DNA of 50,345 nt from Candidatus Magasanikiibacteriota bacterium. GTDB taxonomy: Bacteria > Patescibacteriota > Patescibacteriia > Magasanikbacterales > UBA922. The number at the start of each line of letters is the position of its first letter. Within the stretch, counting starts at the first letter, position 1. This document shows positions 1 to 9,530 of this stretch, piece after piece. Position numbers and translations under genes: made by a program. Location of the stretch: contig JABIBU010000022.1 of NCBI GenBank assembly GCA_018652595.1, positions 1-50,345 on the forward strand, read 5' to 3'. The notes beneath the pieces were generated by a model. The model saw only the letters and a list, made by a program, of their open reading frames with translations. It was not told the origin of the DNA and did no database searches.

Positions 1-175
1 TACTCCATGCCCGTCACCAACCTTAGGCTTGTTTACAGCTTCAGTTGAGACTTATTTGTGAAGTTCCTTCGTTTCAAGCATCAGAAACCCAAAGTCGGTT
101 TACCCAGCTAAATAAAACTATCTTATTAATTCGAAACTTTTGATAGCGCTATTTGGCAGGGTCTATTTGCTTACA
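1..175 (-). other. Untranslated region or 5' part of an unidentified transcript, cut by the window edge
   Basis: No ORF of useful size is present on either strand. A strong minus-strand promoter at 181-209 would start a transcript near 175 that runs leftward out of the window. The region could be a long leader for a gene beginning at the minus-strand ATG near position 8, or a structured RNA. I compared it from memory with tmRNA, RNase P RNA, SRP RNA, 6S RNA and common riboswitches and could not make a convincing match. Confidence 0.35.
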
Positions 176-180
176 TATCC

Positions 181-209
181 ATTATCCCACAAAAAAATCA
201 GCGTGTCAA
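181..209 (-). promoter_or_regulatory. Sigma-70-type promoter, minus strand
   Basis: Reading the minus strand, TTGACA (209-204) is followed after 17 nt by GATAAT (186-181). Its -35 hexamer lies inside the loop of the terminator hairpin at 197-216, so the upstream unit ends where the next begins. It should drive a transcript starting near 175 and leaving the window. Confidence 0.7.
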
Positions 210-216
210 TGCTGAT
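191..216 (-). terminator. Intrinsic terminator of the 267-2562 unit
   Basis: On the minus strand ATCAGC pairs with GCTGAT around an 8-nt loop and is followed by seven T. It lies downstream of the O-antigen-ligase-like gene. A second hairpin (228-249, TTTTGGCT/AGCCAAAA) precedes it and may act with it. Confidence 0.75.
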
Positions 217-266
217 AATTAACTAATTTTTGGCTAAAGTAAGCCAAAATGTGTATAAACGGTGGA

Positions 267-1623
<1,357 letters not shown>

Positions 1624-1631
<8 letters not shown>

Positions 1632-2562
1632 CTAATCCTATTAATTTATTACACTTTTTCTCCCACACCTCCCTATACTCCACTCTCCTATCCTTCTCAT
1701 GAAACTTGAGCATCTTATCACTCACAACTACTCGAGTATCTTTTTCATCTTGCACACTCATATAATTCATTTTCATCTTATTTAATTGCATTGCCTTGGC
1801 TTGTTTTTCTATTAGATCACCATAATTCCCTACCCAGATCTTTTCCAAAAGTTTTTTTATTCCATTGCCGACCTTACCAGATACTACTTTCCATCTCGGG
1901 ATCAAATCATAAGACTGGAAAGCATTTGGTAGATATTTTCTCACCCAAGTATTTGCTTTTTGTAGGCTCGAAAGTAAATTATCTGGATCATAGACTGGAA
2001 TCAGCTGGGAGATCCAATACATCAAGTATACATCTTGCTCAAAAGCAACAACACTCAAATTCAAACTATCATCAGCCACATAAAAACTAAGACAAATCTT
2101 ATTTTTTATTTTCCGCTTGGTCCGACGCATATTAAACAGCCCTAGATAAAAAGTCGCCATGGCTCGTGCCAAAAATATCCTGCTTTTTTTTACGATTATA
2201 AATACATCAATATCACTGCCCTCTTCCACTCCAACACCGGCGACAGTATTGCAGACAAAAACCGCACGAACAAACGGCACTCGCGCCAGCTTTTTTATAC
2301 CTCGCAAAGCTCGCTTCATTTTTCTTTCCACAAACCAAATATTCCTCTGCCTTTTTTCTACAATCTTCTCTCGCCCTGGCAGGAAATAACAACCTTCTTT
2401 ATGTTGTATATGTCGTAAATACTGTAATTGCCTAAACACTTCCGTGCCCCCCGATACTTCTGTATAAATAAATCTAAAAATCTCCTCTTTTGTCAAAGGA
2501 TAATCGAAGGCATCAAAATATGCCAATGTAGCATGAATAGATTGTTTCACTTTTTCTTCCAT
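1624..2562 (-). CDS. Nucleotidyltransferase-like domain protein
   Basis: A 312-residue protein starting at MEEKVKQS. The frame stays open further upstream, but only through the inverted-repeat element at 2607-2790, whose translation is low-complexity, so I reject that extension. The N-terminal ~75 residues look like a winged-helix segment (LAYFDAFDYPLTKEEIF). Near residues 110-125 GVEEGSDIDVFIIV fits the GS...DxD metal-binding motif of the polymerase-beta nucleotidyltransferase superfamily. The remainder is unrecognised. It overlaps the start of the ligase-like gene by 8 nt, so the two are probably co-translated. The role may be in polysaccharide assembly, but that rests only on context. Confidence 0.6.
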
Positions 2563-2606
2563 ACCCGGGTAGTGTACCGTAAATTTAAAAAAAGGCCAAT
2601 AGCTTA

Positions 2607-2790
2607 TCCCCTCCTTGTGGAGGAGGGGCACCTTGTACCAATCGCAATCGGGGTGGGTGGCCTGCCCGCCAGTACCAGGCATGGCAGGCGGGGGTAGTGT
2701 TCGCATTAATGCGATACTATTAGCGCACAGAAGGGCACCACCCCATCATTCGCTACGCTCATGTATTACCCCTCCTCCACAAGGAGGGGA
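2607..2790. mobile_element. 184-bp MITE-like element with perfect 22-bp terminal inverted repeats
   Basis: The left arm 2607-2628 (TCCCCTCCTTGTGG...) and right arm 2769-2790 are exact reverse complements over 22 bp, and each arm is itself nearly palindromic. Inside is a second palindrome (2661-2693, CCTGCCCGCC ... GGCAGGCGGGG) that recurs at 4382-4415. No transposase is encoded, so mobilisation in trans would be needed. Confidence 0.75.
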
Positions 2791-2832
2791 CAAAAAAACA
2801 GCCCGAGAGCTGTTTTAAATTTGAACACACAA

Positions 2833-3147
2833 CTAATAACGATAGTCTTCCCACTCCCCCAACTGAATCAAAAATTGTTTAAAATGTTCTGGTTCCCAAT
2901 CGGGGTAAAAATCTAATAGTAAATCCTTTTCTTTTTGAGCCTTTTTAAGCCCAAATTCATTAGAGACTTTCCTTATTTTTTCTATTTCATCATAATACAG
3001 TTTATTGGCAACCTCTGTAGTATACTTACCAGACAAAGCACTCATTTTATGAATTGATAATACACCAATTCTATTATTCCAATCTCTAGGCTCTTTACCC
3101 ATACCTTGATAATCCAATATTGCCGCCCCTTTATTTGTTTCTATCAT
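2833..3147 (-). CDS. Hypothetical protein, YidC operon
   Basis: A 104-residue soluble protein that I do not recognise. It has a mixed N-terminal half and a charged, helical C-terminal half (EIEKIRKVSNEFGLKKAQKE). It begins 1 nt after the stop of the PRC-barrel gene and is the last gene of the yidC-PRC-hypothetical run, so it is almost certainly co-transcribed. No signal peptide or membrane segment is visible. Confidence 0.6.
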   Translation of the reverse strand: MIETNKGAAILDYQGMGKEPRDWNNRIGVLSIHKMSALSGKYTTEVANKLYYDEIEKIRKVSNEFGLKKAQKEKDLLLDFYPDWEPEHFKQFLIQLGEWEDYRY

Positions 3148-3148
3148 A

Positions 3149-3439
3149 TTAATTTTCTTCCCTCATCATCGCTGGCTCAGCCTTTGCTCGTGTCTCCATT
3201 TTTTCCTCTCCAACAATTACCTTCTTCACATTGTCCTCAACGACCATTCTTCTATCCTCAAATTTCACAACCTGATCCCGGCTAACGAGATACTGCTTTT
3301 TATTAAAATAATTCCCAACCTCGTATTGCAATACACTCTGCCCCTCTGTGTCGATTATCATATTAAAAACTTTCCCCAATCGCAGACCCGATTCAGTCTC
3401 CACAATCATCTTTTTCAATTGTAGAAAATCAAATCGCAT
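3149..3439 (-). CDS. PRC-barrel domain protein
   Basis: A 96-residue protein. Residues ~8-70 follow the PRC-barrel pattern: an opening phrase ending in a Gly-x-x-hydrophobic-Gly-Lys-Val turn (GLRLGKVFNMIID), then beta-strands and YLVSRDQVVKFED. The family is a small beta-barrel found in RimM and in photosynthetic reaction centre H subunits. Here the domain is free-standing. It starts 6 nt after yidC and ends 1 nt before the next gene. The charged tail (residues 75-96) is probably disordered. The partner is unknown. Confidence 0.7.
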   Translation of the reverse strand: MRFDFLQLKKMIVETESGLRLGKVFNMIIDTEGQSVLQYEVGNYFNKKQYLVSRDQVVKFEDRRMVVEDNVKKVIVGEEKMETRAKAEPAMMREEN

Positions 3440-3445
3440 AAATCT

Positions 3446-4207
3446 TTATTTCACAATTTTTCCCTCAATCACATTGCCTTCTTTTTTCCCACCTTCCAAC
3501 TTCTTTTTCTTCTTGAACACTACCAACTGTTGCAAAGCCATAAATAGAGTGGACAAGAACCAATATAGAGTAAGACCACCTGGAAGTTTCATACCAATAA
3601 TAACTGTCAAAACTGGCATCATATAAAGCATCTGCTTGTTCATCATTGTAGCCATACCTTCGTCTTTGGCACCAGGACCAGCATTTGCTGGTGGTTTCTT
3701 TCTGGTCATCATCTTGGCCTGCCAAAACTGCGCTCCACCGGCAAGCAATGCCAAAACATAACTAGCCTTTCCAAGCTCAATAAAGCCTAAAGAGATAGTA
3801 TTGATATGACCCGGGTTAGCCACAAAAGAATATAGTGTATCAAAATTATCAGCAGTTAGGACCTGACGCAACACCCAATACAGAGCGATCAAAATAGGAA
3901 GCTGAATTAATAGTGGCAAGCAAGATGCAAACGGATTCACCTTGTTTTCCTTATACATCTTCATGGTCTCCTGAGCCACCTTTTGCTGATCATCCTTATG
4001 TTTCTTTTTCAATTCATCCAACTTTGGCTGAAGATCTGTAAGAGCCTTTTGAGACTTGATAGATGCAGAAGTAAGCGGATACAAAACCAATTTGATAAGA
4101 GCTGTCAAAATCAAAATAACAATACCGACATCTGGTATCAAATTATAAAGCCCAATAAAAAGATTAAATAATGGTTGAAATAATACTGTCTGAAATAACG
4201 CTGCCAT
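3446..4207 (-). CDS. yidC: Membrane protein insertase YidC/Oxa1 family
   Basis: A 253-residue member of the YidC/Oxa1/Alb3 family, which inserts proteins into the inner membrane with or without SecYEG. It is the short form, without the large periplasmic domain of proteobacterial YidC. Visible are a first core helix (VGIVILILTALIKLVLYPLT), a cytoplasmic Lys-rich coiled coil (QPKLDELKKKHKDDQQK), the NPFASCLPLLIQLPILIALY helix and a basic tail. The conserved arginine of the hydrophilic groove is replaced by lysine (about K39). No lipobox is seen. It is first in an operon with two small genes and has its own promoter at 4291-4319. Confidence 0.92.
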   Translation of the reverse strand: MAALFQTVLFQPLFNLFIGLYNLIPDVGIVILILTALIKLVLYPLTSASIKSQKALTDLQPKLDELKKKHKDDQQKVAQETMKMYKENKVNPFASCLPLLIQLPILIALYWVLRQVLTADNFDTLYSFVANPGHINTISLGFIELGKASYVLALLAGGAQFWQAKMMTRKKPPANAGPGAKDEGMATMMNKQMLYMMPVLTVIIGMKLPGGLTLYWFLSTLFMALQQLVVFKKKKKLEGGKKEGNVIEGKIVK

Positions 4208-4245
4208 AGAATAGGTAATTAGGTTTTAGTTAATAGGTTATTATT

Positions 4246-4415
4246 TATCCGGCGTATCCCACAGGCGAAGACGGAGTAAATAACGATAGGAGTATAACAT
4301 TTAATCCTATTTTTATCAAGTCTAAAGTTCTCCTCTCCTTTACCCTCCAATACGGCGGGCAGGCAAGGAGAGGGGCTAGGGCCTGCCCGCCAGTGCCCAG
4401 GCATGGCAGGCGGGG
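4246..4415. repeat. Cluster of short palindromic repeats
   Basis: Three adjacent units. A TCCGGCGTA...GACGGA unit (4247-4281) resembles one at 21348-21388. A CTCTCCTT...AAGGAGAGG stem (4332-4375) encloses a TACGGCGGGCAGG segment. A CCTGCCCGCC...GGCAGGCGGGG palindrome (4382-4415) recurs inside the 2607-2790 element. Confidence 0.7.
4291..4319 (-). promoter_or_regulatory. Promoter of yidC operon
   Basis: On the minus strand, TTGATA (4319-4314), 17 nt, TATACT (4296-4291). The start point would be about 75 nt upstream of yidC. Confidence 0.6.
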
Positions 4416-4431
4416 TGAGGTCTCACACACC

Positions 4432-4460
4432 TTGATTTCTACCCCCAAATCTGCTAAACT
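4432..4460 (+). promoter_or_regulatory. Promoter of the 4484-6700 unit
   Basis: TTGATT, 17 nt, TAAACT. The start would fall about 15-20 nt before the ATG of the small membrane protein, giving a very short leader without a Shine-Dalgarno motif. Confidence 0.55.
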
Positions 4461-4483
4461 AGGTCTACATAATAAACAAAAAT

Positions 4484-4702
4484 ATGGAAGACTTAAACAT
4501 AATACGATCAATCATTTTCGCAGTAGCTGGTTTGATTGTAATTCTTTTTCCCAAAAAGGTTTACAAATTCCAGAGCTATGTACTTACCAAGCTTCATATC
4601 AAACACAACTTAAGAACTGAAAAAAAATATTATAATTATACCGGTGCTATTCTAATTATTATTGCAATAGTACTATTTGCATATTCGGCTACTAAAAATT
4701 AA
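4484..4702 (+). CDS. Small two-helix membrane protein
   Basis: A 72-residue protein with hydrophobic segments near residues 8-22 (IIFAVAGLIVILF) and 52-67 (TGAILIIIAIVLFAYS) separated by a basic loop. I do not recognise the family. It lies 16 nt upstream of the FAD oxidoreductase gene and shares its promoter. Length, codon use and the absence of overlap with other genes support it as real. Confidence 0.6.
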   Translation: MEDLNIIRSIIFAVAGLIVILFPKKVYKFQSYVLTKLHIKHNLRTEKKYYNYTGAILIIIAIVLFAYSATKN

Positions 4703-4718
4703 ATAAAAAATAATCACC

Positions 4719-6377
4719 ATGATCTCCCTCCAACAAATACAACTCCCAATCACCCACTCTGACGAAGAACTGCAAAATAAAATTGCAGAGCTTTTGGGAT
4801 TGGATTTTGAGGAAGTAAAAAACTTTACAATAACAAAACGTGCCATAGACTCTAGGAAAAAACGCCAGATGATATATTTTGTTTATTCTGTAACAATAGA
4901 ATTAGATGACCCCTCCTCCGCTAAAGCTACGGCGGGCAAGGAAAAGAAAATAATGAAAAGCAGTGCGGCCAAAAAGAATATTAAGCATCACAGAATAGAA
5001 ATCAAAGAGCCATATGTTTACGAAGTCCCAAAGGCTGGTGCGAAAAAATATAAGACAAGACCAATCATTATAGGAACCGGACCAGCAGGAATGTTCTCGG
5101 CACTACTACTCGCAAAGTCAGGATTAAGACCTCTGGTAATAGAGCGTGGCGGAGATGTGGATTCACGTATTAGAGATGTGGAAACATTTATGAATACTGG
5201 AAAGCTAAATACCCAATCCAATATCCAATTTGGTGAAGGCGGGGCTGGGACTTTTTCAGATGGAAAGTTGAACACTCTTATTACCAATCCACGAATCAAA
5301 TATATTTTTGATGAACTAGTAAAAGCTGGCGCGCCAGACACAATTCTCTGGGATGCGAAGCCTCATATTGGAACTGATAAAATTAGGGGCGTTGCAAAAA
5401 ATATTAGAAAACAAATTATTAAACTTGGCGGTGAAGTAAGATTTGATACTTTGCTAACTGATATAAAAATAGAAAAAAATAAACTAGTCGGCGTAGTATT
5501 AAATAATAAAGAAGAAATTGAGACCGACACACTCGTACTTGCAATCGGATATTCTGCTCGTGATACTTATGAGATGCTATTTGACAGAAAGCTTGATATT
5601 GAACAAAAGCCATTTTCTATCGGCGTGCGAATAGAACACTCTGCTGAGATGATAAACAAAGCTCAGTATGACAAATTTTATAATAATGAAAAATTAGGCA
5701 GTGCAAAATATAAGCTTGTGAGTCACAGCAATGACAATAGAAGTGTTTATACATTTTGCATGTGCCCAGGTGGCTATGTCATGCCATCTACCACCGAAGA
5801 GGGCTACGTCGTGACAAACGGTATGAGTGAATATGCCCAAGACAGTTACAATTCCAATTCTGCCCTACTTGTAAATGTTAGTGGGCCTGACTTTGGCTCA
5901 GACCATCCTTTGGCAGGAATAGAATTTCAAAGAAAGTGGGAAAAAAGAGCATTTGAGATTGGTGGAAATAATTTCCATGCACCAGTCCAGTTGGTTGGAG
6001 ACTTTTTGAATAATGTTAAATCTGAAAAAATAAAAAGCATACGACCAAGTTATAAGCCAGGTTTTACACCGACATCACTAGATCATTGTCTACCAGATTT
6101 TGTTGCGACTAGCTTGCGAGAATCTCTACCAAAACTAGATCAGAAAATAAATGGCTTTGCTCATCCAGATGCAGTACTAACTGCGGTTGAGACCAGATCA
6201 TCTTCACCCCTTAGAATTACCCGCGACAAAGAAACAAGACAATCCAACATCGCAGGCATATTCCCAGCCGGAGAAGGTGCCGGCTATGCTGGTGGAATTA
6301 TTTCATCAGCTGTTGATGGGATGATGGTTGGTGAAGCAATACTGAGTGTAACAAAGGATCCTTCGGAGAATAAATAG
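4719..6377 (+). CDS. FAD-dependent oxidoreductase (COG2509-type, uncharacterised dehydrogenase)
   Basis: A 552-residue flavoprotein. After an N-terminal ~110-residue domain, residues ~115-145 carry the dinucleotide-binding fold (IIIGTGPAGMFSALLLAKSG...ERG). The C-terminus has a second FAD-contact motif (GIFPAGEGAGYAGGIISSA). A QFGEGGAGTFSDGKL block and TRSSSPLRI are typical of the large 'uncharacterised FAD-dependent dehydrogenase' family. Its substrate is not established. Near residues 65-75 an in-frame palindromic microrepeat encodes PSSAKATAGKE, matching one in nusA. It is likely co-transcribed with the small membrane protein upstream. Confidence 0.85.
   Translation: MISLQQIQLPITHSDEELQNKIAELLGLDFEEVKNFTITKRAIDSRKKRQMIYFVYSVTIELDDPSSAKATAGKEKKIMKSSAAKKNIKHHRIEIKEPYVYEVPKAGAKKYKTRPIIIGTGPAGMFSALLLAKSGLRPLVIERGGDVDSRIRDVETFMNTGKLNTQSNIQFGEGGAGTFSDGKLNTLITNPRIKYIFDELVKAGAPDTILWDAKPHIGTDKIRGVAKNIRKQIIKLGGEVRFDTLLTDIKIEKNKLVGVVLNNKEEIETDTLVLAIGYSARDTYEMLFDRKLDIEQKPFSIGVRIEHSAEMINKAQYDKFYNNEKLGSAKYKLVSHSNDNRSVYTFCMCPGGYVMPSTTEEGYVVTNGMSEYAQDSYNSNSALLVNVSGPDFGSDHPLAGIEFQRKWEKRAFEIGGNNFHAPVQLVGDFLNNVKSEKIKSIRPSYKPGFTPTSLDHCLPDFVATSLRESLPKLDQKINGFAHPDAVLTAVETRSSSPLRITRDKETRQSNIAGIFPAGEGAGYAGGIISSAVDGMMVGEAILSVTKDPSENK
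4910..4941. repeat. Coding palindromic microrepeat (FAD gene copy)
   Basis: Eighteen nt (CCTCCGCTAAAGCTACGG) are identical to the copy in nusA (6793-6826, opposite strand). TCCG/CGGA forms the stem. It is read in frame as SSAKATAGK. Confidence 0.85.
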
Positions 6378-6392
6378 CATAAACTGTCTAAT

Positions 6393-6490
6393 AGATACAC
6401 GAATTGAACTAATCTAATGGATATAAACGAATCCGTTCTAATTAGTTTAATTCCTGCCTGCCGACAGGCAGGCGTTAAATCCGTGTATCT
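6393..6490. repeat. 98-bp nested imperfect palindrome
   Basis: Outer arms AGATACACG / CGTGTATCT, middle arms AATTGAACTAAT / ATTAGTTTAATT and an inner GGAT...ATCC pair are nested. The right half also carries a CCTGCCTGCCGACAGGCAGGC hairpin. It lies between the FAD gene and the YwbE-like gene and looks MITE-like. Confidence 0.7.
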
Positions 6491-6508
6491 ATAATCATTA
6501 TAAATATT

Positions 6509-6700
6509 ATGACCGGTCAAAAACGAGAAAATATAAAACCAGGAACTCACGTTTCTATAGTCTTAAAAAAAGATCAAAGAACTAAAAAACTAACTGACGG
6601 AATTGTAGAAGACATACTAACAAACTCTCAAACACACCCCCACGGAATAAAAGTTAGACTAGAGACTGGCGAGGTTGGGAGAGTAAAAATTATAAAATAA
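6509..6700 (+). CDS. YwbE family protein
   Basis: A 63-residue protein matching the DUF2196/YwbE family over its whole length. The characteristic run is visible: GQKRENIKPG, then VLKKDQRTKKLTDG, then a stretch ending HPHGIKVRLETG and GRVKII. The family is a small beta-rich basic protein, uncharacterised but often assumed to bind nucleic acid. It is followed by a strong terminator at 6716-6745. Confidence 0.85.
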   Translation: MTGQKRENIKPGTHVSIVLKKDQRTKKLTDGIVEDILTNSQTHPHGIKVRLETGEVGRVKIIK

Positions 6701-6715
6701 TATTTATAACAAAAC

Positions 6716-6745
6716 AAAAAACCGCTTCATTCCGAAGCGGTTTTT
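6716..6745. terminator. Bidirectional intrinsic terminator
   Basis: AAAAACCGCTTC and GAAGCGGTTTTT pair perfectly (12 bp) around a 5-nt loop. It lies between convergent ywbE-like (+) and nusA (-) genes and can serve both. Confidence 0.92.
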
Positions 6746-6763
6746 AAATATTTCAATCGCTAA

Positions 6764-8221
6764 TTACTTCTCTTCCTCTTTACTCTCTTCAGCTTCCTTG
6801 TCCTCCGTAGCTTTAGCGGAGGGGGATTCTTCCTTTTTTTCATCATCTTTTTTCGCTTTCTTCTTTGTAGTCTTTTTGGCTACTTTCTTTTTTGGCTTTT
6901 CCTCTTTCTCTTCTTTTACTTCTTCAACTGCTTCCTCTTCCTTATCTTCTTTCTTAGCCTTCTTCTTAGTAGCTTTTTTCTTTGGTTTTTCTTCTTTTAC
7001 TTCTTCAGTAGCTTTATCCGGCGCAGCTTCAGCGGAGACGGATTCTGCATTTTCCTCGTCTTCGCTACTCACTACCGCTTCTCCATCTTTTTGGACTACA
7101 TTTATTTTCCAACCAGTAAGCTCAGCTGCTAGACGAACATTTTGACCACCACGACCGATAGCTAGAGAAAATTGATCTTCAATAACTTTTACAGTAGCTT
7201 CTTTTTCTTCTTCATTCAGTTCTACTGCATCAATCTTGGCAGGAGACAAAGCATTTTTGATATAAGTCACTGGATCATCACTATATTGAATTACATCAAT
7301 CTTTTCGCCACCAAGCTCATCAATAATAGTAGTGATACGAGATCCGCGCTGACCAATACAAGACCCAATTGGATCAATAGTATCTTCATCTGTGTATACT
7401 GCTACTTTTGAACGATAACCTGCATCACGTGCGATACCTTTTATTTCTACAGACTCGGCGTTAATTTCAGGAATTTCTTCTGTGAAAATTGCTTCTACCA
7501 TCTTGGCACTAGAGCGGGATAAAACAATTTCTAGACCTCTATTTCCCATCTCTACCGCTTGGATATAAAAACGCATGCGAGAACTAGGACGATATTGTTC
7601 GCCTCTAATTTGTTCGTTTGCAGGAAGGAGCGCTGTTACCTTTCCTAAGTCAATGATAATAGAACCACTACGATCACGACGCTGGACTACACCGTTGATT
7701 AGCTCTCCTACTTTTTCTTTCAATTCATCATAGACAGTATTGCGCTCAGCCTCACGAAGACGCTGAATTACAACCTGCTTGGCGGTCTGAGCAGCCATAC
7801 GACCAAAGTCGCCAGGAACCTCTAGATTTATTTTCAAAATTTGACCTACTTTTGCTTTTTTGTCATGTTCTTTTGCCTCTGTTAGCATTAGTTGGGTCTT
7901 TGGGTTAAATTTAACTAAACCTTCTGTCTCTTCATCAGTAAGCTCACGACCTTCTTTTATGGCTTCCTCACGAAGACGAGATAGTTCCTCTTGGTCAGCT
8001 TCTAACTTTTCTTCATCAACATCCCCTACGACTTCCTTTTCATCCCAGACTTTCATATCACCAGTTTCTGGATCAAAAACTACTTGGATATTTTGTTGAC
8101 GATTACCGAAATCCTTGCGGTAGGCAGCACCTAGCGCAGACTGGACAGCCTCTAGTACTTCTTCGTACTCCAGACCCTTTTCATCACAGATATACTGGAT
8201 GGCTTTTGTTACTTCTGACAT
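6764..8221 (-). CDS. nusA: Transcription termination/antitermination factor NusA
   Basis: A 485-residue NusA. Order: N-terminal RNA-polymerase-binding domain with an acidic insertion of about 40-50 residues (EEKLEADQEELSRLREEA), S1 domain (GELINGVVQRRDRSGSIIIDLG), two KH domains (DPIGSCIGQRGSRI and FSLAIGRGGQNVRLAAELTGW), and then a ~70-residue tail of Lys/Glu repeats. NusA controls pausing, termination and antitermination. The usual translation partners (rimP, infB) do not follow it. Two palindromic microrepeats are read in frame in the tail (SVSAEAAPDKATEE and SPSAKATEDKEAEE). The tail is likely disordered. Confidence 0.95.
   Translation of the reverse strand: MSEVTKAIQYICDEKGLEYEEVLEAVQSALGAAYRKDFGNRQQNIQVVFDPETGDMKVWDEKEVVGDVDEEKLEADQEELSRLREEAIKEGRELTDEETEGLVKFNPKTQLMLTEAKEHDKKAKVGQILKINLEVPGDFGRMAAQTAKQVVIQRLREAERNTVYDELKEKVGELINGVVQRRDRSGSIIIDLGKVTALLPANEQIRGEQYRPSSRMRFYIQAVEMGNRGLEIVLSRSSAKMVEAIFTEEIPEINAESVEIKGIARDAGYRSKVAVYTDEDTIDPIGSCIGQRGSRITTIIDELGGEKIDVIQYSDDPVTYIKNALSPAKIDAVELNEEEKEATVKVIEDQFSLAIGRGGQNVRLAAELTGWKINVVQKDGEAVVSSEDEENAESVSAEAAPDKATEEVKEEKPKKKATKKKAKKEDKEEEAVEEVKEEKEEKPKKKVAKKTTKKKAKKDDEKKEESPSAKATEDKEAEESKEEEK
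6793..6826. repeat. Coding palindromic microrepeat (nusA tail copy)
   Basis: Near-identical to 4910-4941 in an unrelated gene. It encodes SPSAKATEDKE. A second unit at about 7017-7046 (TCCGGCGCAGC...GAGACGGA) encodes SVSAEAAPDK and belongs to the TCCGGCG...GACGGA family seen at 4247 and 21348. Confidence 0.8.
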
Positions 8222-8314
8222 ATAGTATTAATTAACACGGAATACATGGAATTGATAGAGTATACTGAAAGTTCCGTATATTCCTTTGGTTCCGTACCCT
8301 CTGTGTGATTAAGT

Positions 8315-8347
8315 AAAAAAAGAAAGTAGCCTATTAAGCTACTTTCT
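8315..8347 (-). terminator. Intrinsic terminator downstream of the 8394-12408 unit
   Basis: AGAAAGTAGC and GCTACTTTCT pair over 10 bp around a 7-nt loop, followed on the minus strand by a T tract. Its position fits the end of the long minus-strand operon. Confidence 0.88.
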
Positions 8348-8393
8348 ATATAAATATATTATAACAGATTGTTAGAAGTTTGTCAAGATACCT

Positions 8394-9464
8394 TTATTGC
8401 ACCTGTTTAAAACCTGTCAAGACCTGCAAACCGTCAACAACATTAAATGTGGCATTAAATTCTGTAGGAGGGGGGTCATAAACATATTTATTCATATATT
8501 TATCCATTGCTTGCCCGTCAACATTAATACCATCAAGGTCTCCACCCTCACCACAATCATCTGACAAATCTTGAGTACTTGGAGTACCAATTTGACTGCT
8601 AACTGGCGCATTGGAATCTTTATCATCACAATCTTCATCACAATCCACATCACCCAAGAGTGAAACTCCTGGAGGACAAGGCTTTGCGTTGCCAAGGCCT
8701 CCTTCTAGATCCATTTTATTACCAGCACCAAAAATTTTCTTTAAAGTTTCATTTTTTATAGTGAGATGCAACATAACCCGACCCTCCGTCGCACTTTCTA
8801 CTGTCTTTTTCAGACCAACAGAAACACCTTCCCCAACATCCACATTTGCACCTTTAGAGACCCATTTCATTGCTTCACCAAATTCACCCAACTCCCCAAC
8901 GATACTGTCGACAACATTTGGTCCCTCTACTGATTCTGGTTTGACTGGAAGACCAGATTCTTCTGAAATTCCTCCACCGCCCATTTTAGGATCAAGAGGA
9001 CCAGTATTCTGAGGCACACATCCATTCATTGGATTACCATCGAATGATCCTCCTGGAGTCATATCTGGTTCGCCATAATCACCTGTACTACCCCCTTCAG
9101 TTACTGTTGTTCCAACAGAATTACCACCACCTCCAGCAGTTCCACCACTGGTATTTCCCTGTCCTTCTGCACCACCGCAAGCTAAAGCGTTTAAAGCACC
9201 ACCAGAAATACCGCCGACACCACCAGAAAATGCTCCAGCTGGCATAGCACCGACAGAATTACCTCCAATACCGCCTGCCCCATCCCTTTCATCTCCCGAT
9301 ATTCCTTCAAAAACATGTAAATTATCCCAAAGAGTTGGATTCAATGGTGCGGATGCAAGCTGTGTCGGATCAAAATTATACCCCAAAACCTTGATACCCC
9401 CTCCCACATCAGTATTATCATAAACCGCACTAAACTTAATATTAGCGAGAATTTTCTCCTTCAT
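8394..9464 (-). CDS. Gly-rich surface-protein-like segment downstream of an in-frame UGA
   Basis: A 356-residue reading frame from an ATG preceded by GGAAGGGG. The N-terminal ~50 residues are folded-looking; residues ~60-170 are Gly/Ser/Thr/Asn-rich and low in charge. A short Cys/Asp-rich stretch (DVDCDEDCDDKDS) near 275 resembles a metal-binding loop, and the C-terminus is beta-rich. I recognise no family. The frame is open upstream to the UGA at 9531-9533 and that intervening stretch reads as plausible protein (FGTVYSGADEKKVIW). This is therefore most likely the 3' part of one gene with 9531-9932, either disrupted or expressed by restart or readthrough. Confidence 0.5.
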   Translation of the reverse strand: MKEKILANIKFSAVYDNTDVGGGIKVLGYNFDPTQLASAPLNPTLWDNLHVFEGISGDERDGAGGIGGNSVGAMPAGAFSGGVGGISGGALNALACGGAEGQGNTSGGTAGGGGNSVGTTVTEGGSTGDYGEPDMTPGGSFDGNPMNGCVPQNTGPLDPKMGGGGISEESGLPVKPESVEGPNVVDSIVGELGEFGEAMKWVSKGANVDVGEGVSVGLKKTVESATEGRVMLHLTIKNETLKKIFGAGNKMDLEGGLGNAKPCPPGVSLLGDVDCDEDCDDKDSNAPVSSQIGTPSTQDLSDDCGEGGDLDGINVDGQAMDKYMNKYVYDPPPTEFNATFNVVDGLQVLTGFKQVQ

Positions 9465-9530
9465 TGCCCCTTCCAACAAAAGACTCCATATAACTTTTTT
9501 CTCATCAGCCCCTGAATAGACCGTCCCAAA

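Noticed and set aside
1-175. Possible tmRNA (a GCATGGAGTA-like segment on the minus strand resembles part of tmRNA)
   Set aside because: No GGGG..TTCGACGG 5' end, convincing tag frame or tRNA-like domain is visible in the window; the resemblance is a few bases.
2563-2706. N-terminal extension of the nucleotidyltransferase-like protein
   Set aside because: It is translation through the inverted-repeat element; MEEKVKQS is a better start.
6798-7145. Plus-strand frame opposite the nusA tail
   Set aside because: Low-complexity Ser/Phe shadow of the Lys/Glu-rich tail.
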